From the NCBI GenBank assembly GCA_031271525.1, contig JAISVO010000045.1:1-7854 (forward strand): 7,854 nt of DNA, read 5' to 3'. The notes under the pieces are model-generated. The model worked only from the letters and a program-made list of their open reading frames with translations, had not been told where the DNA came from and did no database searches. The translations under genes were made by a program, and so were the position numbers. Below, one piece after another: positions 1 through 3,758 of this stretch; position 1 is the stretch's first letter, and each line of letters opens with the position of its first letter. The DNA comes from Oscillospiraceae bacterium (GTDB lineage: Bacteria > Bacillota > Clostridia > Oscillospirales > UBA929).

Positions 1-148
1 AAGCGGCGCGAAGACCGGCATGGTGCTGCGGCAGAAGTGGGTGGAAGGCGCGCACTATTGGGAGGCGGCGCTGGGGATCCTTGAAAAGCTGTATCCCGAA
101 TTCGTGGAAAAGCGGATACAGGACTGGATCAAACAATACTTCGGGTGA
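1..148 (+). CDS. C-terminal end of an HK97-gp10-like head-tail/tail completion protein (partial)
   Basis: Reading frame starting at base 2 is open from the window edge to a TGA at 146-148, giving 48 residues that include GMVLRQKWVEGAHYWEAALG and end in KQYFG. No start is visible because the gene begins before the window. The pattern of a short beta-like stretch, an aromatic residue (HYW) and then an amphipathic helix rich in Glu and Lys resembles the C-terminus of HK97 gp10 family proteins, which sit at the head-tail junction and help finish the tail. In the PBSX operon the gene in this place, two genes before the sheath, is xkdI of that family, so position and style agree. The stop codon lies inside the Shine-Dalgarno of the next gene, so the two are probably translationally linked. 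The assignment rests on only 48 residues and mostly on context. Confidence 0.6.
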   Translation, partial: SGAKTGMVLRQKWVEGAHYWEAALGILEKLYPEFVEKRIQDWIKQYFG

Positions 149-158
149 GGTGTCTATG

Positions 159-560
159 ATGGAGCAGGAAATCGCGAGCCTTATTCGGTTTGTTTTGGAA
201 GCCTCCGGGAATCCGGCTCCCTACTACGACGAAACGCCGGAGGATTTTATGGTACCCGCCGTGTTCTTCCCGCCGCCGGAGATCACCTCTTCCGGGGACA
301 CCCTCGCGTCTTACGCCTTCCGGTATGAGTGGTTCATCATGTTTTTCCACCGGGATACGCCCTCGGCTTACGGCATGGCGCAATCGGTCTTGACCGCGCT
401 GCAGGATTGCCGGAGGGTCGTTCCGCTGTACACGGAGGCGGGGGAGTTTGTGGGGAAAAAGCTTCGCGTACGAGACCCGCTGATCAAAAAGGCGGAGGAC
501 GCGCCCGGCGCGGTGCAATTGCAAATTTCATGGGACAGCAGACGCCCATACGGAGAATAA
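159..560 (+). CDS. Probable phage tail terminator / tail completion protein (XkdJ position)
   Basis: A 133-residue protein in the slot held by xkdJ (tail terminator family) in PBSX-like operons, between the gp10-like gene and the sheath. Tail terminators form a ring that caps the tube and sheath on the head-proximal end. The sequence has an N-terminal helix (MEQEIASLIRFVLEASG), a Pro-rich loop (VFFPPPE), beta-like stretches around FRYEWFIMFF, a helix (AYGMAQSVLTALQDC) and a C-terminal strand (AVQLQISWDSRRPYGE); this helix/strand order is compatible with tail terminators but does not prove the family. The start is chosen from GAGGTG at 147-152, which is 6 bases from ATG 159 and only 3 from ATG 156. 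The open frame reaches back to ATG 81, but that would overlap the upstream gene by 68 bases. Function is inferred from position; low residue-level recognition. Confidence 0.65.
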   Translation: MEQEIASLIRFVLEASGNPAPYYDETPEDFMVPAVFFPPPEITSSGDTLASYAFRYEWFIMFFHRDTPSAYGMAQSVLTALQDCRRVVPLYTEAGEFVGKKLRVRDPLIKKAEDAPGAVQLQISWDSRRPYGE

Positions 561-578
561 AGCTAGGAGGAATCTTTT

Positions 579-836
579 ATGGCAAGCGCAGAAAACAAAA
601 CCAATAACCCGGCGGAGCAGCCCGCAGAGGGGCAGCCCAAAAAAGCCCCGCCCAAGTTCACACCCGCGCAGATGCGCCCAAAGTGTATGGAGCTGTTCGG
701 CGTGACAGCCAGCACCTTTGACGGCGCGGCGTTCGGTCTGAAGGGGACGTTTACCGTCGAGGAGATGAGAGCCAAAATTACGGGGTGGCTGGCGCAGAAA
801 CCCGCCCCGGTCAAAAAAGGAGGACAAGTTGTATGA
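579..836 (+). CDS. Small phage protein of unknown function before the sheath gene
   Basis: An 85-residue protein with a very good ribosome-binding site (AGGAGG at 565-570, 8 bases before ATG) and a stop that overlaps the sheath start in an ATGA (833-836). It is therefore a real, translated member of the tail operon. The N-terminal third is disordered and low-complexity, rich in Ala, Pro, Lys, Asn and Gln (residues about 2-28). A compact helical part follows (AQMRPKCMELFGVTASTFDG, then TVEEMRAKITGWLAQ). The layout, a basic flexible arm followed by a small helical domain of about 50 residues, resembles a short adaptor or a sequence-specific recruitment peptide, but I do not recognise a family. 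Small genes in this place, just before the sheath, are common in PBSX-like operons. One idea is that it assists sheath or terminator assembly, since its translation is coupled to the sheath; this is inference only. Confidence 0.8.
   Translation: MASAENKTNNPAEQPAEGQPKKAPPKFTPAQMRPKCMELFGVTASTFDGAAFGLKGTFTVEEMRAKITGWLAQKPAPVKKGGQVV
817..823 (+). promoter_or_regulatory. Shine-Dalgarno of the sheath gene
   Basis: AAGGAGG lies 9 bases before the ATG at 833, inside the 3' end of the preceding small gene. It fixes the sheath start at 833 rather than the upstream in-frame ATG at 785, which has no comparable site and would overlap the previous gene by 52 bases. Confidence 0.85.
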
Positions 837-2188
837 GCGGAGGAACTTTTGACCCGCTTGCCGGGAAAACCCTTCCCGGAACATATATCAACTTCGAGAG
901 CACGCGTCGGGACGCCATCCCCATTTCCGAGCGAGGAATCGTGCTTCTCCCGTTGCTGAACCACAGTTACGGACCCGAAAAGACGCATATCACGCTGACA
1001 AGCGCCTCCCCGGACGCGGAGATGGCGCGTCTTGGTTACAGCGTCTATGACCCCAACCCGTCTATGCTGCTGATCCGCGAGGCGTTCAAGAACGCCTCCA
1101 CGGTGATTGTCTATATCCCGGCAGAGGGCAAGAAGGCAACGCTGACAAGCGGCGGCGTGACGGGCACGGCGAAGTACGGCGGTTCAAGGGGAAACGATCT
1201 GTACTTCTCGATTGTGGACAACCCCGTCGGCGGGTTTGACGTCGCGATCCATCTCGTCAACGATGTGGTGGCCGAGTATACTGGGATTACGACTGCGGAC
1301 GAGCTGATCGCGCTCGACAACCCGTGGATCACGTTCACGGGCGCGGGCAATCTGAGCGCCGTCGCCGGGGCGAAGCTGGCAGGCGGCGAAGACGGCGTTC
1401 CGTCGAACGCCGACATAACCGAGTTCCTTGACAAATCGGACAATATCCGGTGGAACACGCTGGCTTTTCCGGTATCGCCCAGCGGCGAGGACGGCGACAG
1501 CGTACCCGCACTGCTGGAGGCGGTAAAGACCAAAATTACCTATCTGCGGGACGGCACGGGCACCTACCGCGCGGCGGTTGTTTCCGGTCTTGACGCCGAC
1601 TATGAGGGTATCATCAACGTGACGAACGGCGTTAAGCTCTCCGACGGCACCGTGATCACCCCGGCGCAGGCTACGGCATGGGTCGCCGGCGTAGACGCCG
1701 CGGCGCGGAACACCAAGAGCAACACATATGAGCGGTATGACGGCGCTGCCGACATTGTCGGGGTCAAGAGCAAAGAAGCGGCGGAGGCTGCCGTGAAGCG
1801 CGGCGAATTCTTCTTTACCTTTGACGAGGAGGGTTATGTCGTCGTTCAATACGACATCAACAGCCTGACCACATTCAAAAAACCGAAGGACGAAACATAC
1901 CGGAAAAACCGCGTCCGGCGCGTATTTGACACCTTTGGCGAATCGGTCAAGCTCAACTTCCCGCCCAATAGGTTTGACAACAGCCCGACCGGATGGGATG
2001 TCATGGAAGGGCTGGGGCGCGCGCTGCTTAAACAGTTTGAGCAGGCGGGCGCGATCAAAAACGTGGATTACGACAACGATTTCAAGGTTGACCGCACCGG
2101 GAGCACCGGCGACGTCGCGATCATCTCCGTCGGGCTTGAGCCTGTGGACAGCGCTGAAAAGTTGTACTTCACGATCAAAACGAGATAG
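833..2188 (+). CDS. xkdK: Contractile tail sheath protein, XkdK family
   Basis: A 451-residue sheath subunit; polymerises round the tail tube and contracts to drive it through the host envelope. Length is close to XkdK (about 466). The start MSGGTFDPLAGKTLPGTYIN fits the XkdK-type N-terminus, in which a GTF motif is followed by LPG-Y-INF (residues 3-21). Further family signs are the LAGGEDG motif (residues 182-188) followed by a helix that ends in a domain hinge, a central alpha/beta fold (about 200-330), a DINSLTTF..K...NRVRRVFD stretch (about 340-366), and the C-terminal strand GLEPVDSAEKLYFTIKTR that links neighbouring subunits in contractile sheaths. These correspond to Pfam sheath N-terminal, middle and C-terminal domains. 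The ATG overlaps the previous stop by four bases, so translation is coupled. It is followed after 13 bases by the tube gene. Its presence shows the particle has a contractile, not a flexible, tail. Confidence 0.95.
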   Translation: MSGGTFDPLAGKTLPGTYINFESTRRDAIPISERGIVLLPLLNHSYGPEKTHITLTSASPDAEMARLGYSVYDPNPSMLLIREAFKNASTVIVYIPAEGKKATLTSGGVTGTAKYGGSRGNDLYFSIVDNPVGGFDVAIHLVNDVVAEYTGITTADELIALDNPWITFTGAGNLSAVAGAKLAGGEDGVPSNADITEFLDKSDNIRWNTLAFPVSPSGEDGDSVPALLEAVKTKITYLRDGTGTYRAAVVSGLDADYEGIINVTNGVKLSDGTVITPAQATAWVAGVDAAARNTKSNTYERYDGAADIVGVKSKEAAEAAVKRGEFFFTFDEEGYVVVQYDINSLTTFKKPKDETYRKNRVRRVFDTFGESVKLNFPPNRFDNSPTGWDVMEGLGRALLKQFEQAGAIKNVDYDNDFKVDRTGSTGDVAIISVGLEPVDSAEKLYFTIKTR

Positions 2189-2201
2189 GGGGCGCTGAGA
2201 C

Positions 2202-2639
2202 ATGGCAGGAAAAAAATACAACGAACGCCCGATCAGCCTGCGCGAGGGAAAGATGTTTATCGACGGCGACATGGTCGCCGATAACATCAAGGCGTTAATC
2301 AAGTTCACGCCCGAAACGTGGACGGGCGGGCAGCTGGGGAAAAAACAGAAGTCAACACGCTGGCTTGGATGCGCGATTGCCGGCAGCATGACGCGCCGCC
2401 GCACCACAACCTTCCTCGCGGACGCCATCAAGAAGTACCTCGAAACCGGGGAGACGCCGGAGTTCACGATTCAGGGTATCATGGACGACGCAAATTCCGA
2501 CTACTACGACGAGAACGGCACGATTGTCACTACCTGTCTGGGGTGCGTGCTGACTGGCGACTTGACGCTGATTTCGCTGGACACCAAAGGCGAAGTGCTG
2601 GAAGACGAAATCGCCTTCAACGTCTACGACATCGTGTAA
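2202..2639 (+). CDS. xkdM: Tail tube protein, XkdM family (DUF2001)
   Basis: A 145-residue inner tail tube subunit, nearly the same length as PBSX XkdM (about 147). Hexameric rings of this protein stack to form the tube inside the sheath. The features match the family: an N-terminal strand with a G-K-MFIDG turn (residues 16-22), a basic, Thr-rich beta segment around WLGCAIAGSMTRRRTTTF (about 54-71), a helix (LADAIKKYLETGETPEF) and paired C-terminal strands that include an Asp-rich loop (DDANSDYYDENG) and end in FNVYDIV. It follows the sheath by 13 bases, with a purine-rich AGGGGGCG at 2187-2194 that partly overlaps the sheath stop as the likely ribosome-binding site. Sheath plus tube side by side is the hallmark of contractile tails. 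The gene is followed by an unusually long 353-base gap rather than by the usual short spacer. Confidence 0.93.
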   Translation: MAGKKYNERPISLREGKMFIDGDMVADNIKALIKFTPETWTGGQLGKKQKSTRWLGCAIAGSMTRRRTTTFLADAIKKYLETGETPEFTIQGIMDDANSDYYDENGTIVTTCLGCVLTGDLTLISLDTKGEVLEDEIAFNVYDIV

Positions 2640-2653
2640 CAGCGGCGCGGCTC

Positions 2654-2682
2654 TTGACAGAGGCGCTCGCCTGTGTTAGCCT
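2654..2682 (+). promoter_or_regulatory. Candidate sigma-A promoter for the 27-residue peptide gene
   Basis: A perfect TTGACA (2654-2659) is followed after 17 bases by an imperfect -10, TAGCCT (2677-2682), preceded by TG at 2674-2675 as in an extended -10. A TATAAA overlaps at 2682-2687 but is 22 bases from the -35 box. Transcription would start near base 2690. The whole unit is an inverted-repeat relative of the opposite-strand promoter: the -35 box lies 38 bases from CAAGGGCGA here and 37 bases in the other arm. The weak -10 box makes this the less certain of the two promoters. Confidence 0.5.
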
Positions 2683-2716
2683 ATAAACGCGCAAGGGCGA
2701 GGCGGTTAGCGACACC

Positions 2717-2804
2717 AAGCGGAAGCGAGGTGAAGCGTATGCCGATTACGATAACGTTACATATCTTCGGATTCACTGTGACGATTAAAGTAAAAAGCGG
2801 AAGC
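2717..2804 (+). repeat. 10-base direct repeat AAGCGGAAGC linking the peptide's RBS to the terminator
   Basis: AAGCGGAAGC occurs at 2717-2726, directly before the Shine-Dalgarno GAGGTG, and again at 2795-2804, on the 5' side of the shared terminator hairpin. Because the antisense RNA runs through the second copy, its 3' tail (GCTTCCGCTT) is complementary to the ten bases beside the peptide's ribosome-binding site. A direct repeat that puts antisense complementarity at a distant RBS is the arrangement known from the par (Fst/RNA II) locus. The match is exact over ten bases; the regulatory role is inference. Confidence 0.65.
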
Positions 2805-2822
2805 CGCCCCCCGGCAAGGTAA
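2739..2822 (+). CDS. 27-residue hydrophobic, basic peptide; candidate type I toxin
   Basis: A short open frame with its own ribosome-binding site (GAGGTG at 2727-2732, 6 bases before ATG). It encodes MPITITLHIFGFTVTIKV (residues 1-18) followed by a tail with Ser, Gly, Pro, Lys and Arg ending PPAR. The first 18 residues are hydrophobic and rich in beta-branched Ile, Thr and Val; the tail adds Lys17, Lys19, Arg23 and Arg27 with no acidic residue. Small, hydrophobic, cationic peptides of this size are typical of type I toxins that act on the membrane. The core reads as two short alternating strands meeting at Gly11, which would be unusual because most known toxins form a helix. The stop lies inside the terminator hairpin. 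Codons such as ATA and TTA and lower GC differ from neighbouring tail genes, suggesting a separate origin. I do not recognise a named family. It might instead be a non-toxic leader peptide. Confidence 0.55.
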   Translation: MPITITLHIFGFTVTIKVKSGSRPPAR

Positions 2823-2830
2823 GCGGCTTC
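2800..2830. terminator. Two-way intrinsic terminator shared by peptide mRNA and antisense RNA
   Basis: GAAGCCGC (2800-2807) and GCGGCTTC (2823-2830) form a perfect 8-base-pair stem with a 15-base loop. On the + strand it is followed by ATTTTGTG; on the - strand by CGCTTTTTAC (from AAAAA at 2792-2796), so each direction has a U-rich tail. The peptide stop codon (2820-2822) lies in the loop. As a + strand terminator inside the tail operon it would also reduce late transcription unless there is read-through or antitermination. Confidence 0.8.
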
Positions 2831-2870
2831 ATTTTGTGAAGATGTAAACCAACCGGGCTAACCGCCGTAG

Positions 2871-2879
2871 AAAGGAGGT
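2871..2879 (+). other. Perfect but orphan Shine-Dalgarno sequence
   Basis: AAAGGAGGT is a full match to the 16S anti-Shine-Dalgarno, but nothing believable is translated from it: the nearest start, TTG at 2887, gives five codons before TAA. Read on the other strand the same bases put an 11-base copy of the 16S tail into the predicted antisense RNA. It lies within the 14-base insertion that distinguishes one arm of the inverted repeat from the other. Confidence 0.6.
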
Positions 2880-2897
2880 TTCGCCCTTGTCGCGTTC

Positions 2898-2926
2898 ATT
2901 GTAACAGACAACCGAATATTTGTCAA
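2898..2926 (-). promoter_or_regulatory. Strong sigma-A promoter for the antisense RNA
   Basis: Read on the - strand, TTGACA (2926-2921), a 17-base spacer, and TACAAT (2903-2898) with TG one base before it, an extended -10. This is close to the Firmicute consensus and much better than the opposing + strand promoter. Transcription would start at about 2890-2891 and run toward the peptide gene. There is no protein gene on this strand within reach, so the promoter needs a non-coding product to explain it. Confidence 0.85.
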
Positions 2927-2944
2927 TGCACAAAACACGAATTG

Positions 2945-2969
2945 TAACCCCTCCCGCCTGGAGGGGTTA
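2945..2969. terminator. Strong hairpin upstream of the chaperone gene
   Basis: TAACCCCTCC (2945-2954) and GGAGGGGTTA (2960-2969) make a 10-base-pair stem with a five-base loop. The run that follows on the + strand, TTGCTGT, is only weakly U-rich, so termination may be partial. It could instead be an mRNA-end or stability structure for the downstream chaperone transcript, since the Shine-Dalgarno of that gene begins 8 bases later. It closes off the peptide/antisense cassette from the rest of the operon. Confidence 0.6.
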
Positions 2970-2992
2970 TTGCTGTAAAGGAGTAAAAAATC

Positions 2993-3478
2993 ATGGCAGA
3001 AAAACGTGATCTGCGCGCGTTCATGCGCGAATCCTCAAAGACCGAGGAGATTATTACAGCGCCTGCGCCGGAGAGCTTCCGCGACAAGGACGGCAATTTG
3101 CCAAACCTTGAAATCCGCGCCCTGAGCACTCTGAAGCTGAAAGAAATCCGGGATAAGTTCCGGTCGCGGGGCATCGCCGTTGACAACAAGAAAAACCCGC
3201 TTGTGGCAAACGGCGCCGTCGTCTACAAACCGGAATACGACGAGCACGGAGCGGCGATGTATATCCTTATCGAGGCGCTGCAGTACCCGAACCTGCGTGA
3301 CCCGGAACTGATGGCGTTTTACGGGTGCCTTGACGCCACCGAGATGCCGATGCGGGTATTCTGTAAACAGGATGAGTTTACATACGTTAACCGGGTTGTG
3401 ATGGCGGCTCTCGGTCTTGCGAACGAGGTTGACGAAAGGGATCCCCACGACATTGAAACGGAAGCAAAAAACTCATAG
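2993..3478 (+). CDS. xkdN: Tail assembly chaperone, XkdN family (short form)
   Basis: A 161-residue chaperone, the counterpart of lambda gpG, that coats the tape measure protein and recruits tube subunits while the tail is built. The start at 2993 has AAAGGAG (2977-2983) 9 bases away. Features of the XkdN-type family are the charged N-terminus, a segment ending in the NLEIRALSTLKLKEIRDKF stretch (about residues 39-57), the central helix MYILIEALQYPNLRDPELM (about 89-107), and the helical C-terminal part VNRVVMAALGLANEVDERD. The length is near that of PBSX XkdN (about 145). The gene ends GCA AAA AAC TCA TAG, which places a slippery heptamer just before the stop, allowing a longer product. It directly precedes the tape measure, as expected. 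It is separated from the tube gene by the 353-base cassette, which is unusual for the operon. Confidence 0.9.
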   Translation: MAEKRDLRAFMRESSKTEEIITAPAPESFRDKDGNLPNLEIRALSTLKLKEIRDKFRSRGIAVDNKKNPLVANGAVVYKPEYDEHGAAMYILIEALQYPNLRDPELMAFYGCLDATEMPMRVFCKQDEFTYVNRVVMAALGLANEVDERDPHDIETEAKNS

Positions 3479-3648
3479 CCGAACGGGGCAGCATATCCTT
3501 TTGGGCGCATGTCCTCTGGCAGCGGCACGGGCTGCGGATGGAAGAGTTTCTCAACATGCCAAGAGGAACACAGCTTGTGTACATCGCTTCGGAGGGATAT
3601 GAGGAGAAACACCCTGTTCGGCGGGATAGTTTTTACGGGAAGAAATAA
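2993..3648 (+). CDS. Tail assembly chaperone, -1 frameshift long form (G-T type)
   Basis: If the ribosome slips back one base at 3466-3472, reading goes on in frame -1 to TAA at 3646-3648, giving about 218 residues: 160 of the short chaperone plus 58. The extension reads LIAERGSISFWAHVLWQRHG then a helix with LRMEEFLNMPRGTQLVYIAS and a basic end (RRDSFYGKK). A WxH/xxxHGL followed by an Leu/Met-rich helix is the usual look of T-type extensions such as those after XkdN. The region has no other start with a ribosome-binding site: its only in-frame ATG is deep inside, at 3538. The lambda gpG-gpGT pair is the known model, where the T part binds tube subunits. The protein is inferred; no frameshift has been measured. 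Confidence 0.75.
3466..3472 (+). promoter_or_regulatory. Slippery heptamer A AAA AAC for -1 ribosomal frameshifting
   Basis: The zero-frame codons are GCA AAA AAC TCA TAG, so the heptamer A AAA AAC is in exact X XXY YYZ phase, and the zero-frame stop comes only one codon later. It is the same heptamer class used in viral -1 frameshifting. A modest hairpin (GCAGC...GCTGC, about 3519-3535) lies some 45 bases downstream, further than usual for a stimulator. Confidence 0.8.
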
Positions 3649-3758
3649 CAGGCGGGGTGAACGTGACAATTTTGGGGCGCGGCATCCCCCGGCGGCATTC
3701 GCCGCCACCCCCTTCCGGCGGAAAGGGGCATTAATCTACAGGAGAGGAGGCGGACAGA
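3649..3758 (+). other. Non-coding spacer with three consecutive hairpins before the tape measure gene
   Basis: The 110 bases between the frameshift product and the tape measure can form GGGG (3674-3677) with CCCC (3686-3689), GGCGGC (3691-3696) with GCCGCC (3701-3706), and CCCCTTCC (3709-3716) with GGAAAGGGG (3720-3728) having one bulged base. There is no U-run after the last, so termination is unlikely. It may be an mRNA structure that tunes tape measure translation, or a small palindromic insertion. An 85-residue open frame over this span lacks support and is a shadow. Confidence 0.45.
3743..3750 (+). promoter_or_regulatory. Shine-Dalgarno deciding the TTG start of the tape measure gene
   Basis: AGAGGAGG ends 8 bases before TTG 3759. 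No in-frame ATG lies nearer with a comparable site, so TTG is taken as the start. A non-ATG start behind a strong site is common in Firmicute phage late genes. Confidence 0.85.

Larger units (their letters stand above)
2792..2890 (-). ncRNA. Predicted antisense RNA (candidate type I antitoxin)
   Basis: From the - strand promoter at 2926-2898 a transcript would start near 2890 and end in the U-run after the shared hairpin, at about 2792, giving roughly 100 bases. It overlaps the peptide mRNA at its 3' end by about 48 bases, covering the last ten codons and the terminator. It contains ACCTCCTTTCT (2879 to 2869), the same as the 16S rRNA 3' tail, GGCGGTTAGC, and a 3' tail complementary to the region just before the peptide's Shine-Dalgarno. 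It has no convincing coding region: the only ATG frame gives 15 residues without a ribosome-binding site. Boundaries are predicted from promoter and terminator signals only. Confidence 0.6.
2687..2896. repeat. Inverted promoter/leader repeat flanking the peptide gene
   Basis: The + strand leader reads ACGCGCAAGGGCGA (2687-2700) then GGCGGTTAGC (2701-2710). On the - strand the matching arm reads ACGCGACAAGGGCGA (from 2895 to 2881), 14 more bases, then GGCGGTTAGC (2866 to 2857). The 10-base and 9-base blocks match exactly; the arms differ by one base in the first block and by the 14-base insertion. Both arms sit just downstream of a TTGACA promoter, so two opposing transcripts would begin with almost the same sequence. 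A long read-through mRNA could fold the two arms onto each other. Confidence 0.75.

Noticed and set aside
81..158. N-terminal extension of the tail terminator starting at ATG 81
   Set aside because: It would overlap the upstream gene by 68 bases and has no good ribosome-binding site, while ATG 159 has GAGGTG at the proper distance.
785..832. Longer sheath protein starting at ATG 785
   Set aside because: The AAGGAGG at 817-823 and the ATGA overlap favour 833, and the 833 start gives the usual XkdK N-terminus (GGTF..LPG-Y-INF).
1184..2467. 427-residue open frame on the - strand across the sheath and tube genes
   Set aside because: It is the mirror of well-supported sheath and tube genes in GC-rich sequence; composition is Arg-rich and shows no family features or ribosome-binding site.
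2798..2845. 15-residue - strand frame starting at the ATG of AAAATGAAGCCGC within the antisense RNA
   Set aside because: It has no Shine-Dalgarno and runs through the terminator hairpin, so it is unlikely to be translated.
2887..2904. Five-codon frame from TTG 2887 after the perfect Shine-Dalgarno
   Set aside because: Too short to be a meaningful product; more likely the sequence acts on the other strand or is a remnant.
2640..2992. CRISPR array or tRNA in the tube-chaperone gap
   Set aside because: There are no evenly spaced direct repeats and no cloverleaf; the repeats present are one direct pair and one inverted pair fitting an antisense-regulated cassette.
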